From: Nocardioides sp. BP30
GTDB lineage: Bacteria > Actinomycetota > Actinomycetes > Propionibacteriales > Nocardioidaceae
Length of the DNA stretch: 64,000 bases
Direction: 5' to 3'
Assembly: GCF_029873215.1 (NCBI RefSeq)
Contig: NZ_CP123620.1
Coordinates: 62,001 to 126,000 of the forward strand
Position numbers and translations under genes: made by a program. Numbering within the stretch: position 1 is the first letter of the stretch; every line of letters starts with the position of its first letter. This document shows positions 12,307-19,736 of this stretch, piece by piece. The notes beneath the pieces are model-generated. The model had not been told where the DNA came from, did no database searches, and saw only the letters and a list, made by a program, of their open reading frames with translations.

Positions 12307-13152
12307 ATGAGCGTTCCGTCGTTGACCCTCCACGATCAGACCACCATCCCGCAGTTCGGCCTCGGCGTGTGGCAGGTGCCGCCGGGCGACACCGAGCGCG
12401 TGGTGAACGAGGCCCTCGAGCTGGGCTACCGCCACGTCGACACCGCCCAGATGTACGGCAACGAGGCAGGGGTCGGCGCCGCGATCGCCGCCTCCGGCCT
12501 CGCCCGCGACGAGATCTATGTGACCACCAAGCTGAACAACAGCTTCCACCAGCCGGCCAAGGCGCGCGAGTCGCTGGAGCGGTCGCTGAGCGACCTGCGA
12601 CTCGACCAGGTCGACCTGTTCCTGATCCACTGGCCGCTGCCCACCCGGTACGACGGCGACTACGCGGCCACGTGGGCCGCCCTCGTCGAGCTGCGGGAGG
12701 CCGGACTGACCCGCTCGATCGGCGTCTCGAACTTCCAGCCCGCGCATCTGGACACGATCGTCGAGGCGACCGGGGTCGTGCCCGTGGTGAACCAGATCGA
12801 GGTGCATCCCTACTTCGACAACCCGGCCCGGCCCGCGACCCTCGCCCACGGCGCGCTGGTGCAGGCCTGGTCGCCGCTGGGCCAGGGCGGTGGCGAGCTG
12901 ACCGACCCGGTGGTGACAGCGCTGGCGGGCAAGCACGGCAAGAGCCCCGCCCAGGTGGTGCTGCGCTGGCACCTGGACCGCGGCGACATCATCTTCCCCA
13001 AGTCGACGCACCGCGAGCGGTTGGCGGAGAACATCGACATCTTCGACTTCGCTCTCAGCGCCGACGAGGTCACCGCGCTGAACGCGCTGGACAAGGGGGA
13101 GACAGCGCGCACCGGTCCCAACCCGGACACGTTCGACTGGATCCCGAGCTGA
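12307..13152 (+). CDS. Aldo/keto reductase
   Basis: NADPH-dependent cytosolic carbonyl reductase of the 2,5-diketo-D-gluconate reductase type. The 281-residue protein has the catalytic tetrad Asp45, Tyr50, Lys75 and His108 (HVDTAQMYGNE, VTTKLNN, LFLIHWPLP). Further family marks are GVSNFQPAHL and NQIEVHPYF, and the NADPH-binding C-terminus FPKSTHRERLAENIDIFDF. The natural substrate is unknown. TATTGT 6 nt before ATG 12307 suggests a leaderless mRNA; the Nudix gene is divergent. Confidence 0.92.
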   Translation: MSVPSLTLHDQTTIPQFGLGVWQVPPGDTERVVNEALELGYRHVDTAQMYGNEAGVGAAIAASGLARDEIYVTTKLNNSFHQPAKARESLERSLSDLRLDQVDLFLIHWPLPTRYDGDYAATWAALVELREAGLTRSIGVSNFQPAHLDTIVEATGVVPVVNQIEVHPYFDNPARPATLAHGALVQAWSPLGQGGGELTDPVVTALAGKHGKSPAQVVLRWHLDRGDIIFPKSTHRERLAENIDIFDFALSADEVTALNALDKGETARTGPNPDTFDWIPS

Positions 13153-13233
13153 CCGATGGCAGACGCGTCCGCCGAGCTTCCCCGGGCGCCTCGGGAGGCT
13201 CGGCGGGCGCACCGGCCGTGCCTGTCCGCGCGA

Positions 13234-13815
13234 TCAGCCGACCGTCACGCTGACCACGTTGGACACCAGGCCCGACGTGGTGTCGCGGACCCGGAACTTC
13301 TGCACGCCCAGCTGGCCGGTCTGCACGTACGTCGAGAACTGCCCGCCCGAGACGGCCGCGTCGACCGAGAGGAAGTCCTGCCAGGTGCCGTCGAGCTTGC
13401 GCTGCACCTGCAGGATCGCGCCCTCGCCACCCGGGTAGACGCCGCTGAGGTCGATCTGCTGCATCGGTGAGACGGACGTCTCGCCCGCCGAGAGCGTGAT
13501 CTGCTTCGCCGCCGAGGTGGTGGCGGTCGGGGACTCGCTCGGCGTCGGCTCGTCGGTCGGCAGGGCCGTACCCGACTGCTGGGGCGCGAGCGTCACCAGC
13601 GGGTCGCTGGGCGTCGGCGTCGGGGTCGGCGTCGGCAGGTAGAGGGTCTGGTCGGCGGAGGACGAGCCGTTGCCGTCGCTCCCGATGCCCAGCACGTGGG
13701 ACCCGACGAGGGTCACGACGCCCAGCACCAGGCCGACCGCGAGCGTCACCGAGACCAGCGCGATCAGGCCGGCGGTGATCGGGTGCTTCTCATCCTGGCG
13801 CGGCGGGTGTGGCAC
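13234..13815 (-). CDS. Membrane-anchored extracytoplasmic protein
   Basis: A 193-residue protein with a short basic cytoplasmic N-terminus, one membrane segment (about residues 15-40, LIALVSVTLAVGLVLGVVTLVG), a Thr/Pro/Ser-rich wall-spanning linker (TPTPTPTPSDP and TPSESPTATTS) and a C-terminal beta domain (about 103-193) that reads like an Ig- or Big-type fold (VSPMQQIDLSGVYPG, LDGTWQDFLSVD, FRVRDTTSGLVSNVVSV). Function not recognised. It lies 67 bp downstream of the Suc_Fer gene on the same strand and so could be a trailing gene of that operon, but nothing requires it. Confidence 0.75.
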   Translation of the reverse strand: MPHPPRQDEKHPITAGLIALVSVTLAVGLVLGVVTLVGSHVLGIGSDGNGSSSADQTLYLPTPTPTPTPSDPLVTLAPQQSGTALPTDEPTPSESPTATTSAAKQITLSAGETSVSPMQQIDLSGVYPGGEGAILQVQRKLDGTWQDFLSVDAAVSGGQFSTYVQTGQLGVQKFRVRDTTSGLVSNVVSVTVG

Positions 13816-13882
13816 GGAGGTCCTTCCTCGAGCAGGTCGGGCTCATCCTCTCAGGCATCGCCAACCGGAGGCGAACCGCTGG

Positions 13883-14809
13883 TCACACCCGCTCGATGCT
13901 CTCGATCTCGTGCTGCAGCGCCACCTGGTCGCGGACGGCGCGACACGTCAGCGCGACCGGGACGGAGTGGGTGCTGCGCACCCGCACGACGTACCCCTGC
14001 CCGTCGTGGGCGAAGGTCGCGTCGGTGACCAGCCCCGAACTCCTCGCATCGCCGGTCTGCACTCGGGCGGCCAGACGGATTCCACCGGGCGTGGACAGAC
14101 CGAGGTGGCGGCGCAGGGCTATCTCGGCGGCCTGGACCGGCATCGGATAGCAGCTGCGCCCCCGTAGGTGGTCGAGCTCGAGCTCGCCGGCGACGCGGGC
14201 CCTGGCGACGGCGACGGCGGACTCCGGATCGAGCCGGCCGTAGTAGAAGCCGTCCGGGGCCACGAGCATGTTCGCGGCGAACCGATCGCCGCCGAGGTGG
14301 GAGACCTCCCAGGTGTGCTCGGGCAGCGCACGTGCCAGCGCGGCGGCGACCGGGCGCCCACGCTCGGCACAGCAGGCGTCGTGGCGGCCGTGGGTGCAGA
14401 CGGCGAACACCGGCTCACCGTGCGCCTCCAACCCCAGCGACCGGCCCGCCCGGAGGGCGGCGAGATCCAGGTCGAGCACCTCGCGCGGGTCGCCCAGCCG
14501 CGCTGTCTCCGTCCAGGAGTACGGCGCTCGCGCGTGCACGGCGAAGATCCGGCGCGTCGACCGCTCCGGCTCACCGGCCGTGGTCGGGGTGCGGCCCGGG
14601 CGGCGGATCAGCAGCAACCGGACCCCGGCCGCCTGGGCGTGTGCGCGCAGCTCCTCGCCGACGCCGTCGGGCAATCGGGCATCGCGCAGCGCGTTCACCC
14701 CCCACGGGCCAGGGTGCTCCAGCAGCAGGAAGGCGGACACGGTCGAGGCGCTGCCGGCCAGGCTCTCGGTCCGAGCCTCACTGGCGGCCGAGCAGCGGAA
14801 CTCGCTCAG
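13883..14809 (-). CDS. Suc_Fer (sucrase/ferredoxin-like) thioredoxin-fold protein
   Basis: Probable [2Fe-2S] protein of the Suc_Fer family (relatives of yeast Apd1/Aim32). The motif CTHGRHDACC gives C-x8-C, the spacing of the cluster cysteines in that family, followed by SHLGGDRFAAN, where Apd1 has HxGGH; here the second histidine position is Asp. The first canonical start is GTG 14740, but the frame continues upstream as LSEFRCSAASEARTESLAGS, which looks like the normal family N-terminus, so I place the start at CTG 14809, overlapping the stop of the JmjC gene as CTGA. That gives 308 residues. It probably supplies electrons to or acts with the adjacent oxygenase; this is inferred from context. 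Confidence 0.8.
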   Translation of the reverse strand: MSEFRCSAASEARTESLAGSASTVSAFLLLEHPGPWGVNALRDARLPDGVGEELRAHAQAAGVRLLLIRRPGRTPTTAGEPERSTRRIFAVHARAPYSWTETARLGDPREVLDLDLAALRAGRSLGLEAHGEPVFAVCTHGRHDACCAERGRPVAAALARALPEHTWEVSHLGGDRFAANMLVAPDGFYYGRLDPESAVAVARARVAGELELDHLRGRSCYPMPVQAAEIALRRHLGLSTPGGIRLAARVQTGDARSSGLVTDATFAHDGQGYVVRVRSTHSVPVALTCRAVRDQVALQHEIESIERV

Positions 14810-15927
14810 CGCGCCACCTCGAGCATCCCCTCACGGACCAGCCGTCGGCACAGCACGAGCCGGCTCTGCTCGTCGAGTCCCAGCTCCGCGGGCGCGAACC
14901 TGGCTGCGGCCCGGATCTGCTCCAGCGCCGGCCGGGTGAAGGCCGGCAGGGTGAGCACGCGGTCGCCGAGCAGCACCTCGAGCCGGTCGCCGTCCACCTC
15001 GCGCAGCACGCAGGGCCGACCGGGCCGGCGGCGCAGCGCGGTGTCGTCGGCGATCTCGGTGACGGCGTCGAGGAGGCCGCCGGCGAAGCGCGGGGTGCGC
15101 GCGGTCAGGAACCGGCGTACCTCCGCCTCGGCCGCCTGCTGCGCGTCCACGGCCTCGATCCGGTCCGCCAGCTCGCGCAGGCGCCTGGCCAGGCCCGTCT
15201 GGAGCACGGCCGGCTCCTCGAGGTAGCCGGCCGGCAGGTGCTCGTCAGGGGGCAGGACACCCTCGACCGTACGGCGCAGCAGTCCGCGCCACGTCAGCTG
15301 GTTGATCCCGATGGTGACGTGCAGCGAGACCGTCTGCTGGGTCCGCGCCGCGTGCGGCGTGCCCGTCGGGAGGTAGAGCGAGAGACCGGGCGCCATCGTG
15401 ATCGCCTCGACGGTCGGACCGGCGTCGCGGGAGGTGGTGATCTCCCAGTCCTTGGTCCCGGCCGTCTGGAAGACGAAGACGTCGTGGGTGTCGCTGTGCA
15501 CCGCGAACCCTTGGGAGCCCGGCGGCGTCAGGTAGGCGTTGGCCTGGCAGGGATGCCCCAGCTCCAGCTCGAGCTCGGCGACGAGGTCGGCGAGGGGCTG
15601 GTGGTAGCGGTGCAGACCCTGGAAGACGATGGTGGCGCCCTCACGGAACAGCGCCAGCGCCTTCGCCGGGTCGACCAGGCCGCTGAGCTGCTGGCCGGCG
15701 ATGGTGGCGTGCCGGGTGAACCGCTTCTCGGGCAGGACGCTGCCGTCGCGCGCGATCCGCAGCGCGGGCGTGCGTAGCGCCGAGGAGGTCAGGAGCCTGT
15801 CGGCGTCCTCCAGCGAGAGCAGCCCCACCAGCGCGGCGGGGTCGGTGTGGTGCAGGTGCGTGCGGGACGCCCAGATCTTCTCGGTGAAGAGCCGGGCGTC
15901 CCCACTCAGCAGGTCGAGCGCGCTCAG
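14806..15927 (-). CDS. JmjC / cupin_4 (ribosomal-oxygenase type) dioxygenase
   Basis: Likely Fe(II)/2-oxoglutarate oxygenase of the cupin_4 (JmjC_2) family; known members such as E. coli RoxA/YcfD and human MINA53/NO66 hydroxylate residues in ribosomal proteins. The facial triad is visible: HSD (His144, Asp146 in the extended numbering) in AVHSDTHDVFVFQ and His192 in LPTGTPHAART; Lys in QTAGTKDWE is near the usual co-substrate site. The C-terminal half has the dimer and winged-helix-like regions. The first canonical start is GTG 15828, but the upstream frame LSALDLLSGDARLFTEKIWA is clearly the missing N-terminal helix, so CTG 15927 (CTGA overlap with the peptide gene stop) is preferred, giving 373 residues. 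Coupling to the peptide gene suggests that peptide as substrate. Confidence 0.82.
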   Translation of the reverse strand: MSALDLLSGDARLFTEKIWASRTHLHHTDPAALVGLLSLEDADRLLTSSALRTPALRIARDGSVLPEKRFTRHATIAGQQLSGLVDPAKALALFREGATIVFQGLHRYHQPLADLVAELELELGHPCQANAYLTPPGSQGFAVHSDTHDVFVFQTAGTKDWEITTSRDAGPTVEAITMAPGLSLYLPTGTPHAARTQQTVSLHVTIGINQLTWRGLLRRTVEGVLPPDEHLPAGYLEEPAVLQTGLARRLRELADRIEAVDAQQAAEAEVRRFLTARTPRFAGGLLDAVTEIADDTALRRRPGRPCVLREVDGDRLEVLLGDRVLTLPAFTRPALEQIRAAARFAPAELGLDEQSRLVLCRRLVREGMLEVAR

Positions 15928-16253
15928 GACAGGCCGCCCGCTGCGCCGTCGGTGCCGTCGGTGCCGTCGGTGCCGTCGCCGTCGGTGCCGTCGCCGTCGG
16001 TGCCGTCCGTGCCGTCGCCGTCGGTCCCGTCGCCGTCGGTGCCATCGGTGCCGTCGCCGTCGGTCCCGTCGCCGTCGGTGCCGTCCGTGCCGTCGCCGTC
16101 GGTGCCGTCCGTGCCGTCGCCGTCAGTGCCGTCGGTGCCGTCGCCGTCGGTGCCGTCGCCGTCGCTGCCACCCGGCTGGGCCGTGACGGCGGGGCTGCTG
16201 GCCGTCGTGGTGATGTCCTCGTCAGTGAGCGACTCGGCGGGAAGATCGGTCAT
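15924..16253 (-). CDS. Small peptide with Asp-Gly-Thr repeat tail (candidate modified-peptide precursor)
   Basis: A 109-residue protein from ATG 16253, with GGAGG placed 6 nt upstream. Residues 1-30 (MTDLPAESLTDEDITTTASS, then PAVTAQPGGS) look like a leader: acidic, Thr-rich and ending in Gly-Gly-Ser. Residues 31-103 consist only of 11 DG and 17 DGT units, giving 28 Asp, 28 Gly and 17 Thr in 73 residues, followed by AAGGLS. No signal peptide, membrane segment or cysteine is present. Its stop overlaps the JmjC oxygenase frame (CTGA) and the Suc_Fer gene follows. I infer a RiPP-like precursor whose Asp or Thr residues are hydroxylated; a metal-binding acidic repeat protein is the alternative. 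RTX and EF-hand consensus patterns do not fit. Confidence 0.7.
   Translation of the reverse strand: MTDLPAESLTDEDITTTASSPAVTAQPGGSDGDGTDGDGTDGTDGDGTDGTDGDGTDGTDGDGTDGDGTDGTDGDGTDGDGTDGTDGDGTDGDGTDGTDGTDGAAGGLS
15945..16163 (-). repeat. In-frame 6/9-bp tandem repeat array (DG and DGT codons)
   Basis: A 219-bp array built from GACGGC (DG) and GACGGCACC (DGT) units, almost all using identical codons. Uniform codons indicate expansion at DNA level by slippage or recombination. The order of units is irregular, with DGT-DGT-DG and DGT-DG alternating. Confidence 0.92.
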
Positions 16254-16373
16254 GGCTGCCTCCAAGCAGGTCGGTGGGTTGATCGAGAGGTTGTCCGCTT
16301 GCGACGGTACCCACCCGGGCATACGCACACACGCGCGCCCATGCCCGGGAGCGGGATGCGGCATGCTGCGGTC

Positions 16374-16976
16374 ATGGAGTTCCAGGACGTGGTACGCCGC
16401 CGCAAGATGGTGCGCCGATACACCGACCAGCCCGTTGCTCCCGAGCAGGTGGAGCGGGTGCTGAGCAACGCCGTACGCGCCCCGAACGCCGGCTTCTCGC
16501 AGGGGTGGTCGTTCCTGGTGCTCGACACTCCGGCCGACACCGCGCGCTACTGGGACCTCTTCGTCGGCGACGAGGAGTGGGAGGCCGACAGCTGGCTGCG
16601 CGGGATGCGCACCGCTCCGGTGCTGATCCTGCCCTGCTCGTCGAAGGCCGCCTACCTGAGCCGCTACGCGCAGAGCGACAAGGGCTGGACCGACGAGGAC
16701 GAGGCCCGCTGGCCGATGCCCTACTGGCACATGGACACCGCGATGGCGGTGATGCTGATGCTCCAGACCGTCGTCGACGAGGGGCTCGGCGCCTGCTACT
16801 TCGGCATCCCGCCGCGACACGAGACCCAGGTGCGCGAGACCTTCGGCATCCCGGAGGCCTGGGATCCGATCGGGGTCGTCTCGATCGGCCATCCCGATGG
16901 CGGCGGCGCGAAGGGATCCCCCAGCCGTCGCCGGCGGATCCCGATGTCCGAGGTGGTCCACCACGGCCGGTGGTGA
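16374..16976 (+). CDS. Nitroreductase family protein
   Basis: FMN-dependent NAD(P)H oxidoreductase of the nitroreductase fold. ATG 16374 (MEFQDVVRRRKMVRRY) gives 200 residues; longer upstream starts would add a non-homologous basic stretch. The RRRKMVRRYTDQPV motif binds FMN phosphate, NAVRAPNAGFSQGWSF matches the conserved R-AP-A-NxQPW-like region, and EGLGACYFGIP the glycine-rich C-terminal flavin contact. Substrate unknown. It is divergent from the DGT-peptide operon with 120 bp between the starts, so a regulatory link is possible but unproven. CATGCT 6 nt upstream of ATG may be a leaderless -10. Confidence 0.88.
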   Translation: MEFQDVVRRRKMVRRYTDQPVAPEQVERVLSNAVRAPNAGFSQGWSFLVLDTPADTARYWDLFVGDEEWEADSWLRGMRTAPVLILPCSSKAAYLSRYAQSDKGWTDEDEARWPMPYWHMDTAMAVMLMLQTVVDEGLGACYFGIPPRHETQVRETFGIPEAWDPIGVVSIGHPDGGGAKGSPSRRRRIPMSEVVHHGRW

Positions 16977-17016
16977 GCTCGATTCGGGCCTCCGTCCCGG
17001 TCGATTCGGGCCTCCG

Positions 17017-17538
17017 TCAACGCCGGCGGAACCAGCGCCGCCGGGGTGACGGCTCCGGCGCGGGCGGGCTCGCCGCCGCCCTCGCCGTACGCCGGGCGCG
17101 CCACGCGCTGATCGTCTCCTCCACATCGCGCGGCTGGGTGATCAGCGGCGGACCGGACGGGATCTGGTAGCGCGCCTGAAGCACCCTGGCGTTGAACTCC
17201 TCGACCAGCTCGCGCGCCGCCTGCTCGTGGACCTGTCGGTCGAGGAGGTCGTCGAGCTCGGCGTCGTCCTTGCGCAGCTGGATGCTCGGCGGCAGGACGA
17301 CGAGGCGCTCACGCTCCACGAGCTTCTTCAACCACCAGTCCGGGTCGTGCTCCTCGCCGAGCCCCTCGACCGGCCGCCCGGCTCCAGGCAGGTCGTCGAA
17401 CTCACCACGCGCGATCGCCTGCTGGATCTGCTGGTCTACCCAGGTGTGGATCTCGCGCTGGCGCCGGGCCGCCTCGGCCTTGGAGGCGGCGTCGCGCAGC
17501 GGCTCGATCCGGACCTCCTCGAACTCCTCCTCCGCCAT
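17017..17538 (-). CDS. DUF1992 (DnaJ-homologue subfamily C member 28-like) protein
   Basis: A 173-residue cytosolic protein from ATG 17538. The core WVDQQIQQAIARGEFDDLPG and GRPVEGLGEEHDPDWWLKK is the DUF1992 signature, also found in DNAJC28 of animals; no J domain is present. The family has no settled function. The C-terminus is Arg/Pro-rich (RRRWFRRR) and may bind nucleic acid. TAGGCT lies 7 nt before the start, consistent with a leaderless transcript. Divergent from the malyl-CoA lyase gene. Confidence 0.85.
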   Translation of the reverse strand: MAEEEFEEVRIEPLRDAASKAEAARRQREIHTWVDQQIQQAIARGEFDDLPGAGRPVEGLGEEHDPDWWLKKLVERERLVVLPPSIQLRKDDAELDDLLDRQVHEQAARELVEEFNARVLQARYQIPSGPPLITQPRDVEETISAWRARRTARAAASPPAPEPSPRRRWFRRR

Positions 17539-17609
17539 GCCCACCAGCCTACGAGCGCTCCCCGCGGGCCGGCCTCGGCGTGTGTGACAGACGCCTCATC
17601 CGCCCTTGG

Positions 17610-17623
17610 CTACCCGCCGGTAG
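17610..17623. promoter_or_regulatory. Palindrome at the malyl-CoA lyase promoter
   Basis: CTACCCGCCGGTAG overlaps the putative -10 TAGGCT (17621-17626) located 6 nt before ATG 17633. It resembles the TTAC-YS-NN-SR-GTA sites upstream of etfD, the acyl-CoA dehydrogenase and enoyl-CoA hydratase genes, but with C for the first T. Confidence 0.35.
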
Positions 17624-17632
17624 GCTCCGGCC

Positions 17633-18703
17633 ATGACCTACAAGTCGCCCAAGGACTTCTTCGCTCCGCTGGCCGTGGGTGCGCCCGCCCCACTGCGCGA
17701 GATCCCGGCTCGGCCCAGCCGCGCGATCCACTTCTTCGACCCGAGCAACCCGAAGATGGTCGACAAGATCCCGCAGATGGTCGGCGGCGTCGACGTACTC
17801 CTGGGCAACCTCGAGGACGCGGTCAAGGCCGACAACAAGGTCGCCGCACGCGAGGGCCTGGTGCGGATCGCGAAGAGCACTACCTTCGGCCCCACCCAGC
17901 TGTGGACGCGGATCAACAGCCTGGACAGCCCCTGGGTCCTCGACGACCTGATCACCCTGGTCACCGAGATCGGCGACAAGCTCGACGTGATCATGGTGCC
18001 GAAGGTGCAGGGGCCTGAGGACATCCACTACGTCGACCGGATCCTCGCCCAGCTCGAGGCTCGGGCGCAGCTCAGCCGTCCGATCCTCATCCACGCCATC
18101 CTCGAGACCGCTCGCGGCGTGGCGAACGTCGAGGCGATCGCGCTGGCCAGTCCGCGGATGCAGGGCATCAGCCTCGGGCCGGCCGACCTCGCGGCCGACC
18201 GCAAGATGAAGACCACACGCGTCGGCGGCGGCCACCCCGGCTACCTCGTCCGCCAGGACCCGGTCGACGGCGACATCCACGGCCAGCGCGCCGTCTTCCA
18301 GCAGGACCTGTGGCACTACACCATCGCCAAGATGGTCGATGCCTGCGCCGAGGCAGGGATCTACCCCTACTACGGCCCGTTCGGCGACATCACCGACGTG
18401 GTCGCGGCCGAGGACCAGTTCCGCAACGCCTTCCTGCTCGGCTGCGTCGGCACCTGGTCGCTGCACCCCAAGCAGATCGAGATCGCCAACCGGGTCTTCT
18501 CCCCCAGCGTCGAGGACATCAGGCACGCCCGGCGGGTGGTCGCCGCGATGGGCGACGGCACCGGCGCCGTCATGCTCGACGGCAAGATGGAGGACGACGC
18601 CTCGCTCAAGCAGTGCCTGGTCCTCGTCGAGCTGGCCGAGGAGCTGGCCACCATCGATCCGCAGCTCAAGGAGCAGTACGACGCGATCGAGGTGGAGGCC
18701 TGA
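17633..18703 (+). CDS. Malyl-CoA / beta-methylmalyl-CoA lyase-like (HpcH/HpaI family)
   Basis: C-C lyase that would cleave malyl-, beta-methylmalyl- or citramalyl-CoA to a 2-oxoacid and an acyl-CoA. The 356-residue protein has the Mcl-type N-terminus FFAPLAVGAPAPLREIPARPSRAIHFF, the Arg and Glu/Asp metal site in LWTRINSLDSPW and HAILETARGVANVEA, and SLGPADLAADRK. It is about 70 residues longer than CitE proteins and similar in layout to Mcl of Chloroflexus and Rhodobacter. It overlaps the next gene by one base (TGATG). The pair suggests acetate assimilation by the ethylmalonyl-CoA route or C5 dicarboxylate breakdown; the other pathway genes are not in the window. Confidence 0.85.
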   Translation: MTYKSPKDFFAPLAVGAPAPLREIPARPSRAIHFFDPSNPKMVDKIPQMVGGVDVLLGNLEDAVKADNKVAAREGLVRIAKSTTFGPTQLWTRINSLDSPWVLDDLITLVTEIGDKLDVIMVPKVQGPEDIHYVDRILAQLEARAQLSRPILIHAILETARGVANVEAIALASPRMQGISLGPADLAADRKMKTTRVGGGHPGYLVRQDPVDGDIHGQRAVFQQDLWHYTIAKMVDACAEAGIYPYYGPFGDITDVVAAEDQFRNAFLLGCVGTWSLHPKQIEIANRVFSPSVEDIRHARRVVAAMGDGTGAVMLDGKMEDDASLKQCLVLVELAEELATIDPQLKEQYDAIEVEA

Positions 18704-19572
18704 TGAGCGAGCAGACGTTCCGCCCCCGCCGCTCGGTCCTCTACATGCCCAGCTCCAACGAGCGGGCGTTGGAGAAGGCCAAGACGCTGCCCGTCGATGC
18801 GCTCATCCTCGACCTCGAGGACGCCGTCGCCCCCGACGCCAAGGCAGCCGCCCGGGCCAACGCGGTGGCCGCCGTGCAGAGCGGGGAGTACGGCGCCAAG
18901 GAGCTCACCATCCGGATCAACGGGATCGGCACGCAGTGGCACGCCGCCGACATCGCCGCGGCTGCCGCCGCCGGCCCCGACGCCATCGTCGTACCCAAGG
19001 TGAACACCGCCGAGCAGGTCCGCGGCCTGGTGACGGCGCTCGAGTGGGCCGGCGCGCCCGAGCACACGAGGCTGTGGGCGATGATCGAGACGCCGGAGGC
19101 GATCTTCAACGCGCGCGAGATCGCCGCGGCCCACGAGCGGCTCACCGTCCTGGTGCTCGGCACCAACGACCTGGTCAAGGAGCTGTACGTCGAGCACGTT
19201 CCGGGACGCACCAACCTCGTGACCGCACTGCAGCTCGCCGTCCTCGCGGCCCGTGCCACGGGCACGGCGGTCCTGGACGGCGTCTACAACGACGTCAAGG
19301 ACCTCGACGGCTACCTCGCCGAGGTCGCCCAGGGCCGTGACTTCGGCTTCGACGGCAAGACGATCATCCACCCCGGCCAGATCGAGGGCGCCAACGCCGG
19401 CTTCGCTCCGGATGCCGCGGCCGTCGAGAACGCCCAGGGATTGATCGCCGCGTGGGAGGAGGGCGCGGGCAAGGGCGTCGTCACCTACAACGGCAAGATG
19501 GTCGAGAGCCTCCACGTCGAGTCGGCCCGCCGCACGCTCGCCATCGCCGAGGCCATCGCCGCCCTCCCCTGA
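18703..19572 (+). CDS. CitE-like lyase or malyl-CoA thioesterase (HpcH/HpaI family)
   Basis: A 289-residue paralogue of the upstream lyase, starting at ATG 18703 inside TGATG. Motifs are RRSVLYMPSSNERALEKA, DALILDLEDAVAPDAK (metal and CoA), ELTIRINGIGTQWHAAD, WAMIETPEAIFNAREIAA and FDGKTIIHPGQIEGAN. In bacteria that use the ethylmalonyl-CoA pathway, an Mcl1 lyase is paired with an Mcl2 (3S)-malyl-CoA thioesterase of this size, which is the reading I favour; citramalyl-CoA lyase is the alternative. A long perfect palindrome begins 3 nt after its stop codon. Confidence 0.85.
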   Translation: MSEQTFRPRRSVLYMPSSNERALEKAKTLPVDALILDLEDAVAPDAKAAARANAVAAVQSGEYGAKELTIRINGIGTQWHAADIAAAAAAGPDAIVVPKVNTAEQVRGLVTALEWAGAPEHTRLWAMIETPEAIFNAREIAAAHERLTVLVLGTNDLVKELYVEHVPGRTNLVTALQLAVLAARATGTAVLDGVYNDVKDLDGYLAEVAQGRDFGFDGKTIIHPGQIEGANAGFAPDAAAVENAQGLIAAWEEGAGKGVVTYNGKMVESLHVESARRTLAIAEAIAALP

Positions 19573-19574
19573 CC

Positions 19575-19653
19575 CGCCGAGACGTCACCTTTCGCAGGTC
19601 GAGTGTCCATGGGGGGGACGGACACTCGACCTGCGAAAGGTGACGTCTCGGCG
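19575..19653. repeat. Intergenic palindrome, family A copy 2 (34-bp perfect arms)
   Basis: Arms 19575-19608 and 19620-19653 are perfectly complementary over 34 bp around an 11-nt G-rich loop. The outer end reads CGCCGAGACGTCACC and shares CCGAGACGTCAC with the palindrome next to grpE. It starts three bases after the CitE-like gene and precedes the MFS gene. It could terminate or stabilise the transcript, but there is no T-run. Confidence 0.92.
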
Positions 19654-19677
19654 TTTGTGCCTCATACCGCAAGCGCT

Positions 19678-19706
19678 GAATCTCACATAATAAGATTTGA
19701 ATCTCA
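19678..19706. promoter_or_regulatory. Direct-repeat operator candidate in AT-rich promoter
   Basis: Two copies of GAATCTCA (19678-19685 and 19699-19706) are spaced 21 bp apart, two helical turns, in an unusually AT-rich stretch directly before the MFS gene. The spacing favours a dimeric regulator bound to one face of the helix. Regulator unknown. Confidence 0.4.
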
Positions 19707-19736
19707 TTTTGTGGGACAACGGTCTTTACTGAGCGG

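Noticed and set aside
14740..14809. GTG 14740 as true start of the Suc_Fer gene
   Set aside because: The in-frame upstream sequence (FRCSAASEARTESLAGS) looks like the usual family N-terminus, so the start is more likely CTG 14809; certainty is limited.
15945..16163. CRISPR array
   Set aside because: The repeat is a 6/9-bp in-frame codon array without unique spacers of constant length, and no cas genes are present.
15945..16163. RTX or EF-hand calcium-binding protein
   Set aside because: RTX needs GGxGxDxUx nonapeptides and EF-hands need 12-residue loops with hydrophobic helices; the DG/DGT array has neither. Metal binding remains possible but not by these motifs.
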